Below, one piece after another: positions 1 through 8,169 of a stretch of 64,000 nucleotides of DNA. A program made the position numbers and the translations under genes. How positions within the stretch are numbered: the stretch's first letter is position 1; each line of letters opens with the position of its first letter. The notes beneath the pieces are model-generated. The model made no database searches. It saw nothing but the letters and a program-made list of their open reading frames with translations, and had not been told where the DNA came from. The stretch lies in contig CABIWW010000012.1 in the NCBI GenBank assembly GCA_902362435.1, positions 1 to 64,000 of the forward strand, given 5' to 3'. Source of the stretch: Eubacteriaceae bacterium (GTDB lineage Bacteria > Bacillota > Clostridia > Peptostreptococcales > Anaerovoracaceae).

Positions 1-26
1 TGAGGTGCACCCATAAAAGTAGAGTA

Positions 27-887
27 TCAAACCTCGTTTTTCCCCTGCCTGTAGAACTCGTCAGGAGTTAAATATCCGAATGTTTCATGTGGCCTTTCTT
101 TCGGATAGAAATGCCACACGTATTCATATACATCCCGCTTCGCCTGCTGGATCGTATCATACTTATCTGAAAGCCATTCCGATTTCATTTTTCCCCAGAA
201 GCTTTCCATCGGAGCATTATCCCAGCAGTCTCCTTTTCTGCTCATACTGCAAAGAAAATCATGTTTACTGATCAGCTGCCTGTATTCCGTTGCACAGTAG
301 GTGGAGCCTCGATCCGAGTGTATGATACAGCCGGGCTTTCCGCATCCTCTCATGATCATATCATCAAATGCATCCATTACAAGCTTTTTATCGTTGCGAG
401 TGCTCATCGCGATCCCTACGGGCATATCTCCATACAGATCCAGAATACCGGCTACGTAGAGTTTTCCCTGTCCGGTCGTGATCACTGTTGTATCGCTGAG
501 CATCTTGGAATCAGGCTCTTCTGCTGTAAAGCCTCTGTCGATCAGGTTATCTGCTATCAGTTCATCGTGATCTGAATCCGTTGTGCAGATATATTTTTTA
601 CAGGACTTTGAAAACAGGCAGCATTCCTGCATGATGCGTTCTACACGCTTATGGTTTATTGGTTTTTTATGCATCTTGTTTAAAATTGCAGTGATTTTCC
701 TGGATCCATAAGAGCCTCGTGAAGAACGGTAGATCGCAAAGATCTCCTCTGTGATCTTTATGTCTTCCTGTTCTTTTTCTGTAAGGGGCGCATTGTTTTT
801 CTTACACCATTTGAAGTATCCGCTCTCGGATACTCCCAGTACTTTGGCCATCCTTGCTATGGTGTGTTCCTGTCTATGTTCCCGCAT
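27..887 (-). CDS. IS3-family transposase OrfB (DDE integrase catalytic domain)
   Basis: This 286-residue protein is the catalytic half of an IS3-group transposase. An N-terminal HTH_21-like region (ARMAKVLGVSESGYFKW) is followed by an rve integrase core with the DDE triad visible in AGILDLYGD, IIHSDRGSTY and DNAPMESFWGKMKSE. In this family the active enzyme is an OrfAB fusion made by -1 frameshifting. The run CTA AAA AAA GCA in the end of orfA is the expected slip site, and the slipped frame continues without a stop into this ORF. The DDE domain itself is intact. Confidence 0.93.
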   Translation of the reverse strand: MREHRQEHTIARMAKVLGVSESGYFKWCKKNNAPLTEKEQEDIKITEEIFAIYRSSRGSYGSRKITAILNKMHKKPINHKRVERIMQECCLFSKSCKKYICTTDSDHDELIADNLIDRGFTAEEPDSKMLSDTTVITTGQGKLYVAGILDLYGDMPVGIAMSTRNDKKLVMDAFDDMIMRGCGKPGCIIHSDRGSTYCATEYRQLISKHDFLCSMSRKGDCWDNAPMESFWGKMKSEWLSDKYDTIQQAKRDVYEYVWHFYPKERPHETFGYLTPDEFYRQGKNEV

Positions 888-898
888 GAACAGATACT

Positions 899-1203
899 TC
901 AGTCGCGCTTTACATTTGCGAGGAAGGCCGCTGCTTTTTTTAGGATCTCTACTTCCTCCCGCAGCTGTGCATTTTCTTTTTCCAGTTCGACCTCTCTTGG
1001 AGTGGAACGTTTTTTAGAGTGTATCCCTTCTTGAATGCATTTTCTTCCCCGACCTGCTGAAGATGGTCTCGCCATTTTATCACTGTCCATGGCATCACGT
1101 GATATTTTTCTGCGATGACATGTTCCAGTCCCTGATTTTCCGGCAGCATCGCTTCTTTTGCAACTTTGATTTTTAATCCTCTTGAATACTTTGATCGTGC
1201 CAT
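899..1203 (-). pseudogene. IS3-family OrfA (HTH plus leucine zipper), frame broken
   Basis: The first part (from 1203, MARSKYSRGLKIKVAKEAML) is the helix-turn-helix typical of OrfA. The leucine-zipper part (EVELEKENAQLREEVEILKK) is in the -1 frame, so the protein is not continuous. The two parts meet at a run of six A residues on the minus strand (rising from the plus-strand T run near 1010-1015). Seven A residues would restore the family-like reading TLKKRSTPREVE. It is therefore either a one-base deletion, a homopolymer sequencing error, or frameshifting at the A_AAA_AAC heptamer that happens to be present. Confidence 0.75.
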
Positions 1204-1282
1204 AGTGTACCTCCGTATTGTCTCTATTATATCATCTTTTTTCAGACTCTACTTTTTGGGGTACACCTCATTATATAAGTTT

Positions 1283-1620
1283 TTAAGCGATTTTTTCTGA
1301 TTTACTTTTGATTTTCAAAATAGAGGAAGCGAGAATTGGATTAGGTTTGTATTTTCCACCTTTTAACTGTTGAATTAACTGCATTTCATCTCCGGATTCA
1401 CATGCCAATACATATTCCACATAGTTCGTATCGCCATAAGAAGACCATACGTTCTGCTTCGATTGCGCCTTTGAAAATTCCTCAGCTGATAGAATACTTC
1501 GGACCTGTTATTCCGTTAGACTTCTTAGGGTATTTCTTATTGAACCCGCACTCGGAAGCCTGCATCGGATCGTTTCCCGTTCCTCCAGATTCTTATGATA
1601 CTTTGCAACATCGGATTTCC
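1283..1620 (-). pseudogene. Remnant of a CwlT-type (Tn916 ORF14-like) lysozyme gene
   Basis: Two pieces of a lysozyme domain are readable in different frames. About 1482-1592 gives ESGGTGNDPMQASECGF followed by NKKYPKKSNGITGPKYSIS and a stop. About 1345-1490 in another frame gives EEFSKAQSKQNVWSSYGDTN followed by YVEYVL. Both match the order of motifs in the lysozyme domain of conjugative-element cell wall hydrolases (ESGG.G.DPMQ.SE, then WSSYGD..YV). The middle of the domain, with the rest of the gene, is missing. The tail (after YVEYVL, ending at the TAA at 1283-1285) is not recognised. It looks like debris of an integrative element. Confidence 0.6.
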
Positions 1621-1625
1621 GGCAG

Positions 1626-1668
1626 CAAAAAACCCCTGAAGCACTGAATTTCAATGCTTTCAGGGGTT
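1626..1668 (-). terminator. Rho-independent terminator downstream of tsf
   Basis: On the minus strand AACCCCTGAAAGCA pairs with TGCTTCAGGGGTT around a short A/T loop and is followed directly by a run of six T. It lies about 100 bases after the tsf stop. Confidence 0.85.
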
Positions 1669-1770
1669 AAAAGCCTTATTTCAAAGTTTCGCAGTCGTTT
1701 TCACCAAATCAAAGATTTGGGAAAGCTTTGCATAAGTCCTGCGCGCCGTATCAAAGATACGGGCAGGGCT

Positions 1771-2874
1771 TTATTTCTTCGCTGCTGCTGCCTGCTGTGC
1801 TGCCACTTCTGCTGCGAAGTCTTCTTCTTTTTTCTCGATTCCTTCGCCGACTTCGAAACGGACTACGTTAACGAGAGCAAGATCCTTGTTTACTGTTCCA
1901 AGGTACTGAGCAACTGTCTGCTTGCCGTCTTCTGCTCTGACATATGTCTGATCCAGAAGGCAGATGTCCTTTAACTGCTTTGAAACACGTCCGTCAACAA
2001 GGCCTTTGAAGATCTTGTTTTCGGAGATCGATGCTTTGTCTGCAACTGCGATCTGAGCGAGCTTAGCTTTTGCATCGTCTGAAAGGAAATTAGGCAGATA
2101 ATTGAAGTTGAATTTCTTATCAGCTCTCTTTTCCTCTAAGATAGCAACGTCTTCAGCACCCCATACACCATCTACCGCTTTGTCTAATAAAGCGTTTAAG
2201 ATCGGCTTAGGAAGTGTGAACGGATCGTTCAGCGCGCTTTCAAGTGTTATATCATGCATTTTAGCAAGTTCTTCATCTGAAATGTCGTTTCTGCTTACAT
2301 ACTGTGGATTCATTGCAGCGACCTGCATTGCTATGTTAGTCAGAGCTGCCTTCACATCATCAGTAGCTTCTACATTTCCTGCAACTACAGCACCGATCCT
2401 GCCGCCATGGATATATGAAACGACAGTTTCACCGGTAACCTTCTCGAATCTTCTGATGCTCATGTTCTCGCCGATAGTAGCGATCTTATTAGTGAGAACG
2501 TCTTTAACAGTTCCTTCATCTCCGTAAGGAAGTGCCATGAATGCGTCCATATCTGCAGCATCGTTTTCGAGAGCCATCTTTGCAAGAGTATCTACGAATG
2601 TAACGAATTCTTCGTTCTTTGCAACGAAGTCTGTTTCTGAATTTACTTCTACGATAGCTGCTGCCTTGCCGTCAGCGGCGATAGCTGTTCTTACCAGTCC
2701 CATCGCAGCAACTCTTCCTGCCTTTTTAGCAGCCTTTGCCAGACCTTTTTCCTTTAAAAGATCAACTGCTGCTTCGATATTGCCATCAGTTTCAACTAAT
2801 GCTTTTTTGCAGTCCATCATACCTGCGCCTGTCATTTCACGCAGTTCTTTTACCATCTTAGCTGTTACAGCCAT
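1771..2874 (-). CDS. tsf: Translation elongation factor Ts
   Basis: EF-Ts exchanges GDP for GTP on EF-Tu. The N-terminal UBA-like domain (MVKELREMTGAGMMDCKKAL) and the signature SETDFVAKNEEF near residue 80 are both present. At 367 residues it is longer than the usual 280-310; the extra length seems to lie in the segment around DKAVDGVWGAEDVAILEEKR and in an Ala/Lys-rich tail. It follows rpsB by 27 bases with its own AGGAGG-like site, the standard rpsB-tsf operon, and ends at the terminator at 1626-1668. Confidence 0.97.
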   Translation of the reverse strand: MAVTAKMVKELREMTGAGMMDCKKALVETDGNIEAAVDLLKEKGLAKAAKKAGRVAAMGLVRTAIAADGKAAAIVEVNSETDFVAKNEEFVTFVDTLAKMALENDAADMDAFMALPYGDEGTVKDVLTNKIATIGENMSIRRFEKVTGETVVSYIHGGRIGAVVAGNVEATDDVKAALTNIAMQVAAMNPQYVSRNDISDEELAKMHDITLESALNDPFTLPKPILNALLDKAVDGVWGAEDVAILEEKRADKKFNFNYLPNFLSDDAKAKLAQIAVADKASISENKIFKGLVDGRVSKQLKDICLLDQTYVRAEDGKQTVAQYLGTVNKDLALVNVVRFEVGEGIEKKEEDFAAEVAAQQAAAAKK

Positions 2875-2901
2875 GATATTACCCTCCTCAATTACAAGTT
2901 A

Positions 2902-3678
2902 CTATTCAGCATCTGCCTTTTCTTCTGCTACTTCTGCTGCATCTTCTGCCGCTGCAGCATCAGTTGATCCTGCTTCTTCACCTTCGTCAAAGCTTTCGCC
3001 CTGCTTAGCTTCGATTATAGCGTCAGCCATGCATCCTGCGATCAGTTTTACCGCTCTGATAGCATCATCATTTGCAGGAATGATATAGTCAACATCGTCA
3101 GGGTCGCAGTTAGTGTCTACGATACCGACAACAGGGATTCCGAGGATCCTTGCTTCCTTTACCGCGATTTTCTCTTTCTTAGGGTCTACTACGAAGATAG
3201 CTCCAGGCATACCCTTCATGTCTTTGATACCGCCTAAGAACTTCTCAAGCTTTTCGAGTTCGAGTCTGAGCTTGATGACTTCCTTCTTTGAAAGCTTATC
3301 AAAAGTTCCGTCCTCTTCCATAGCCTTTATATCGTTGAGTCTTCTGATTCTTCCTGAAATAGTCTTGTAGTTTGTGAGCATTCCGCCTAACCATCTCTGG
3401 TTTACATAGTACATGTCGCATCTCTTTGCTTCGTCCAGGATAGCAGCCTGAGCCTGCTTCTTAGTTCCTACGAAAAGGATCGGTTTACCGTTTGCTGCAA
3501 CTTCCTTCATGAAAGCATATGCTTCATCTATTTTCTTTACAGTCTTCTGAAGGTCTATGATATAGATACCATTTCTTTCTGTAAAGATATAAGGAGCCAT
3601 CTTAGGGTTCCATCTTCTAGTCTGGTGTCCGAAGTGCACGCCTGCTTCCAGCAGCTGTTTCATTGAAATTACTGACAT
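2902..3678 (-). CDS. rpsB: Small subunit ribosomal protein S2
   Basis: The 258-residue product carries the S2 hallmarks [19 protein letters not shown] and GTKKQAQ...[10 protein letters not shown] start it at MSVISMKQ because GAGGAG sits 7 bases upstream; the frame is open further upstream but without a site. The last 25 or so residues form an acidic Ala/Glu tail. It is first in the rpsB-tsf operon. Confidence 0.97.
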   Translation of the reverse strand: MSVISMKQLLEAGVHFGHQTRRWNPKMAPYIFTERNGIYIIDLQKTVKKIDEAYAFMKEVAANGKPILFVGTKKQAQAAILDEAKRCDMYYVNQRWLGGMLTNYKTISGRIRRLNDIKAMEEDGTFDKLSKKEVIKLRLELEKLEKFLGGIKDMKGMPGAIFVVDPKKEKIAVKEARILGIPVVGIVDTNCDPDDVDYIIPANDDAIRAVKLIAGCMADAIIEAKQGESFDEGEEAGSTDAAAAEDAAEVAEEKADAE

Positions 3679-3835
3679 TTTGTTTCTCCTCTCGGTTTTT
3701 TCTTCCACTGCAGTTTATTGTCGGGAACAACCTTCATAAATGTCCGACAAACCTTGAAAGGCACCGGTTCCCGTGACACTGCCGTGTGCAAACTATAAAA
3801 TACAACTGGTCCCTGATAAAATGAGACCAGCTATC

Positions 3836-3864
3836 ATTTTACTATAAACTTTTAGCAAATACAA
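3836..3864 (-). promoter_or_regulatory. Predicted rpsB-tsf promoter
   Basis: TTGTAT (3859-3864) and TAAAAT (3836-3841) are 17 bases apart. The predicted transcript would begin with a small hairpin (CTGGTC at 3825-3830 on the minus strand paired with GACCAG at 3806-3811), leaving a leader of about 150 nt that could carry S2 feedback control; that last point is inference. Confidence 0.6.
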
Positions 3865-3892
3865 TCTTTTTCATGTTTTTAAGGCATTGTTT

Positions 3893-4255
3893 TTACAACT
3901 TTTTTTCAAAATATTCCTTCACACCTCTGGATGCTCTGGCAAATGTTTCTTTTCCCATATATATGTCTGCCCTGTCCTCCAGATAGATCGTATTGTCAGT
4001 CATCACGACGACCTTGTCCATATTTATTATATAACTCCTGTGGCAGTACAGGAAGCGCTCGTCAAGTCTGCTCATCACATCCTCCATCTTCCCGTAAAAT
4101 TCAATGCAGTCTTTGTCCGTATCATACTTCTTCGCTTCAACACATGAGCTTTCAAGATGAACTTTTATCTTGCGCAGCGCCTTTTCCATATAAAGTATAT
4201 CATCCATTTCCAGCACGAATGTACCGTGTATATTTTTTACTATAAATTTGCTCAA
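3893..4255 (-). CDS. Stand-alone LytTR DNA-binding protein
   Basis: This 120-residue protein is almost entirely a LytTR domain: the FLYCHRSYIINMDKV stretch and the basic C-terminus are characteristic. There is no receiver or membrane domain, so any signal input must come from a partner. The start is a TTG codon (4253-4255) preceded by AGGAAGGGG; no ATG fits. It is monocistronic between rpoZ and rpsB. Targets cannot be read from the sequence. Confidence 0.85.
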   Translation of the reverse strand: MSKFIVKNIHGTFVLEMDDILYMEKALRKIKVHLESSCVEAKKYDTDKDCIEFYGKMEDVMSRLDERFLYCHRSYIINMDKVVVMTDNTIYLEDRADIYMGKETFARASRGVKEYFEKKL

Positions 4256-4361
4256 AACAAATCCCCTTCCTGTTTAAAGAACGATCTATTATCATTCTCT
4301 CACAAAAAGGGGATCTGCACCATTCGTTGCAAACGACATTATGCCGTGATTTTAGACAACA

Positions 4362-4562
4362 CTATTCGTCAATAGACTCTCTGTAAGTTATAAGGTCTTC
4401 AGCGATCTCATTAGCTGCGATAGATACCGGTTTTTCAACATCTGCCTCTGTAAGCTTCGGCATACCTTCTATGATATCCCTTGCTCTCTTGGCAGCGAGT
4501 ATCACCAGCGTGTATCTGCTGTCCACTTTCGTTCTGATCTTGTTAATCGATGGGTATAACAT
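4362..4562 (-). CDS. rpoZ: RNA polymerase omega subunit
   Basis: A 66-residue protein matching RpoZ in the conserved core ([16 protein letters not shown], then the I-A-EI-ED segment). It overlaps the stop of gmk by one base, as in many Firmicutes, and helps RNA polymerase assembly. Confidence 0.95.
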   Translation of the reverse strand: MLYPSINKIRTKVDSRYTLVILAAKRARDIIEGMPKLTEADVEKPVSIAANEIAEDLITYRESIDE

Positions 4563-5176
4563 TATAACTCCTCCTTATATCTTCTGACAATCCTGTCCAC
4601 TTCACTATCGTTCAGCTTGCACTGTTCTGCCGTTATTATTGCTCTGACACGGTTTATAGCCACCTCAAGATCCTCGTTTATCACTCTGTAGTCATACTGA
4701 TCTATGAGTGAGATTTCCTGCAGCGCAGTCCCGAGTCTTCTTGCCATGGTCTCCTCCGTCTCCGAGCCTCTGGCCTTTATTCTGTTCTTGAGTTCTTCGA
4801 TCGACGGCGGCAGTATGAATATGAACACTCCCTCCGGGTATGACTTCTTTACCTGAAGCGCACCCTGCACATCTATTTCAAGTATCACATCGATACCGTC
4901 ATCGAGCCACTGTATGACGTCCTTTTTAGGTGTACCGTAAAAGTTGCCGTACACATTCGCATATTCCATGAACCCGTCTTCTTCTATCAGGGCTTCAAAA
5001 GCCTGTTTATCCACGAAATGATAGTGTATCTTGTCTACTTCTCCCTTTCGCGGTGCTCTTGTCGTCATGGAAACAGACATTCTGATGTTTCTTTCCGCAT
5101 CCAGCACTTCTTTACAGATAGTCCCTTTACCGGCACCCGAAGGTCCCGAAATCACAAACAGCTTGCCTTTTGTCAT
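4562..5176 (-). CDS. gmk: Guanylate kinase
   Basis: GMP + ATP to GDP + ADP. The P-loop GPSGAGKGT is at residues 10-18, and the GMP-binding region ([13 protein letters not shown], then [10 protein letters not shown]) and the lid motif [11 protein letters not shown] are intact. 204 residues is family length. It is co-transcribed with rpoZ. Confidence 0.97.
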   Translation of the reverse strand: MTKGKLFVISGPSGAGKGTICKEVLDAERNIRMSVSMTTRAPRKGEVDKIHYHFVDKQAFEALIEEDGFMEYANVYGNFYGTPKKDVIQWLDDGIDVILEIDVQGALQVKKSYPEGVFIFILPPSIEELKNRIKARGSETEETMARRLGTALQEISLIDQYDYRVINEDLEVAINRVRAIITAEQCKLNDSEVDRIVRRYKEEL

Positions 5177-5305
5177 ATATACGCTCCTAAAAATTCTTCG
5201 TCTCTGTGCTTATTCTGAACAATAATTATATCACTGTTTCAGCATTTCTTCAAGGCAAATATTATCTTCTGCCTCTCAGCTGTCAGAATACCGGTAAGGC
5301 GTGCG

Positions 5306-6952
5306 TTATTCGTCGTCTTCCGGAATAGGGTCGCTCTTCTTTCCTACCAGATAGAGAATTATGCTGAGTACCAGCATACCTATTCCGAGCCAAGTCAGTA
5401 TCGATATCATCAGTTCCCAGTTGCTCATGAGGCCCGAGCCGTACAGATCGAGATAGTAATCGTGGCCCCATCCTCCTTCGTACCATCTGAGGAACAGTGA
5501 ACCGCCAAACGACAGGACTCCGAAGATGAGGAAGAACCTTGCGAATCTTATCAGATCTCCCATTGCAAGTCCTGTTTTAGGATTTACAGGATACAGCTGA
5601 GGATTTTCCACAGCAAGTCCTCCATATACCTTCTTACAGATGATATACATCAGCAGAGCGAACAGGATAAGAACATATCCGAGCAGGAAATATTCCGTTC
5701 CGTTCATCAGTATACCTACGAGACCTATGAACATCATCGATATAACGATGTAGTAAGGAGAGATCTTGCCCTTTACATAGTAGAGGTCGCCTCTCTTTTC
5801 CACCGGATAGAGCTTTCTCAGCTTGAGGAATGCGATAGCAAATCCTACATAGCATACGAAGAGCAGCGGTGAAAGTATGATAACCAGGATCTCAAAGTCC
5901 AGATTTACCAGTATCACATTGAGTACTGCCAGTATCAGTATAGGCCAGATAGGCACCTTTCTTTTCTTAGTCACTGTCGACAGGAACTTAGGACATAAGT
6001 GGTCTTTTCCCAGGATCATGAATGATCTCGATGCAGTCGCCGTCGTAGCATTCACGAGTGCCAGCTGCGATATTACAGCTGTGATCATGAATGCGACACC
6101 TGCCCATTCACCTACATGTGTACGAAGTACGGTCGAGTAGTCGATAGTCGAACCCCATTCTGACCAAGGTCCCACAGATACGATACCGCCAAGCGTAGGA
6201 AGTATGTAGCTCACTACCATGACAACGATACACCATTTCATTCCCTTTGGAATAATCTGAGGGTTCTCGATCTCTCCTCCGAGATTTGCTATGGCGGTAT
6301 ATCCGCAGAACATCCATACACCTATAGCTATCCCGACTCCAAGACTGGAGAATGCACCGTTCTCAACATTCATGAACGGATCGAACGGATTGTTCTCCCA
6401 GTGAGCAAGTCCAACGATACCTACAGCAAGGAATGCTGCCAGGATGATGAATGTGAATATAGTATTGAGCACGTTCACTTCCTGGATGCCGATAAGATTT
6501 ACTACAGTAAATACGAGAATAATAGCGATTTTTACGATAAGTTTTGCCATCGGGCTCATCGGTACATACATGCTGATATAGTCCGTCGCCAGTACTATGT
6601 AGGATGCACCTGTCAGATACCACGCGACTGCCATCCAGAGCCCGAATGCGAATCCCCAGAATTCACCGAATGCCATCTTCATCCATACATAAGGACCCGA
6701 GTCTACCGGCGCCAGATTCGTCAGCTCCGATACATAAAGCCCCATAGGCAGCGCCCACATAAGCGGTATGACGATCAGCAGAACGAGCGTCACTCCCGGA
6801 CCTGAAGCCGGAATGATGGACTCTATTCCGAAAGCTCCGCCGCTTACCGCGCAGAAAATGAAAAAGATTATTCCCATAAGGGAAAATTTCGTCTTTTTCA
6901 GACCAGGTACCACATCAGTCAGCACCTGACCTCCTTCATACTTAACTTTCAT
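5306..6952 (-). CDS. APC-superfamily amino acid permease
   Basis: 548 residues with about 12 hydrophobic segments. The first helix region (FSLMGIIFFIFCAVSGGAFG) and the PLMWALPMGLYVSELTNLAP stretch are typical of APC amino acid/polyamine transporters. The substrate cannot be told. It has its own leader, with a TATAAT-like box in the 258-base gap before yicC, and so appears to be separately transcribed. It sits where yicC and gmk are normally close neighbours. Confidence 0.88.
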   Translation of the reverse strand: MKVKYEGGQVLTDVVPGLKKTKFSLMGIIFFIFCAVSGGAFGIESIIPASGPGVTLVLLIVIPLMWALPMGLYVSELTNLAPVDSGPYVWMKMAFGEFWGFAFGLWMAVAWYLTGASYIVLATDYISMYVPMSPMAKLIVKIAIILVFTVVNLIGIQEVNVLNTIFTFIILAAFLAVGIVGLAHWENNPFDPFMNVENGAFSSLGVGIAIGVWMFCGYTAIANLGGEIENPQIIPKGMKWCIVVMVVSYILPTLGGIVSVGPWSEWGSTIDYSTVLRTHVGEWAGVAFMITAVISQLALVNATTATASRSFMILGKDHLCPKFLSTVTKKRKVPIWPILILAVLNVILVNLDFEILVIILSPLLFVCYVGFAIAFLKLRKLYPVEKRGDLYYVKGKISPYYIVISMMFIGLVGILMNGTEYFLLGYVLILFALLMYIICKKVYGGLAVENPQLYPVNPKTGLAMGDLIRFARFFLIFGVLSFGGSLFLRWYEGGWGHDYYLDLYGSGLMSNWELMISILTWLGIGMLVLSIILYLVGKKSDPIPEDDE

Positions 6953-7210
6953 AATGATTCCTCCCTAAAAAAACATTAGCTTGATACTCTTATCCTTTTA
7001 CCCGTTAAAGCCATCGGTCGCTTTGGTACACAACACCATGACTTTCAGATAATTATATCATTTTCAGATTTTTAGGAACATAATATTGTTGCCCTGATTT
7101 TCGCATTCATCGGAACGAACTCGCGCATTTTTTCAGAAAATTGCGTATGCGGCTCCGCTTCAGACAATAAATACAGCAACTAAATCGTATCATGCACTTT
7201 GATGCTGTCA
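6953..7210. other. Intergenic region upstream of the permease gene
   Basis: 258 bases without a gene. It is A/T rich and contains TATAAT (minus strand, near 7055) as a likely -10 box for the permease and an AGGGAGG site next to its start. I recognise no riboswitch or tRNA here. Confidence 0.5.
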
Positions 7211-8095
7211 CTATTCTATATTCTGCACCTGTTCTCTTATTTTTTCGATCTCACTCTTCGTTTCCAGCATGAGCGATGTGATCTGCATATCATTCGATTT
7301 TGAGCCTATGGTATTTGCTTCTCTGTTCATTTCCTGTACCAGGAAGTCCAGCTTCTTGCCGACAGGACTCGTTTCCGACGTAAGTATCTTCCTGAGCTGT
7401 ATCATGTGGCTGTCAAGTCTTACTAGCTCTTCTGTTATGTTTGATTTATCTGCAAAGACTGCAGCTTCCATCAGTATCCTGTCTTCAGGCACATCCACAG
7501 CTCCTTCTGTGAGCTCTTTTATCCTGTTGTACAGCTTCTCTGTATAATCCTTCACGACGAGAGGCGCACGCACTTCTATATTCCTGACTATATCTCTTAT
7601 CAGTTCACCGCGCATCAGCAGATCCTCCTTGAGTTTTTCACCCTCGACAGCACGCATCGCATCCAGGCTTTCCGCAGCAGCCGATGCCGCCTCGACCATC
7701 GCCTTTATCACTTCTTCCTCATCGTCCACCTCCGGTATCGCCTTCATGACATCCGGCATCGATGCGATCAGTTTTATATCTACGTCTCCGTCGAGACCGT
7801 ATGTGCTTTTCAGTTCATTGAGGTTGTCTATATACTGCTTCGCGATCAGCGTGTTGAGTTTTACGGTCATGTCGTCTTCGGTCAGGTTTTCCACCATGAT
7901 CGAGATCTCAGCCTTTCCGCGCTTTATCTTCTGCTTTACTGCAGATTTTATTTTTTCTTCTGCAAAGGAGTAGCGTTTAGGCATTTTGACGTTTATGTCA
8001 GAATACCTGTGATTCACAGTCTTGATCTCTGCGATTATGCTCCTCTTTCCATCTGAATATTCACCACGTCCGAACCCTGTCATACTTTTTATCAT
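7211..8095 (-). CDS. yicC: YicC family endoribonuclease
   Basis: The 294-residue product begins MIKSMTGFGRGEYSDG, the family signature, and ends MQITSLMLETKSEIEKIREQ. I choose the ATG at 8093-8095 because it gives this start and has a GGGGC site; the frame extends 37 codons upstream toward rqcH without support. YicC proteins are RNA endonucleases linked to RNA degradation. In Firmicutes yicC usually lies just upstream of gmk-rpoZ. Confidence 0.93.
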   Translation of the reverse strand: MIKSMTGFGRGEYSDGKRSIIAEIKTVNHRYSDINVKMPKRYSFAEEKIKSAVKQKIKRGKAEISIMVENLTEDDMTVKLNTLIAKQYIDNLNELKSTYGLDGDVDIKLIASMPDVMKAIPEVDDEEEVIKAMVEAASAAAESLDAMRAVEGEKLKEDLLMRGELIRDIVRNIEVRAPLVVKDYTEKLYNRIKELTEGAVDVPEDRILMEAAVFADKSNITEELVRLDSHMIQLRKILTSETSPVGKKLDFLVQEMNREANTIGSKSNDMQITSLMLETKSEIEKIREQVQNIE

Positions 8096-8169
8096 TTTTT
8101 GCCCCGTTCCTTTTCTATCTATGATATTATTATCCAGTATAACATGAAATCCACAAGGAGGAAACAAAT

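Larger units (their letters stand above)
1..1270 (-). mobile_element. IS3-family (IS150-like) insertion sequence, complete ends
   Basis: The element is bounded by 25-bp terminal inverted repeats at 1-25 and 1246-1270 that agree at 22 of 25 positions and begin TGAGGTG. Inside are the two overlapping minus-strand frames of an IS3-group transposase. The window starts exactly on the left end, so a left flank and target duplication cannot be checked. The copy is structurally complete, but orfA carries a frame break (see that entry), so its activity is doubtful. Confidence 0.93.

Noticed and set aside
1402..1647. Plus-strand open frame of 81 codons
   Set aside because: It is antisense to the lysozyme fragment and has no ribosome site.
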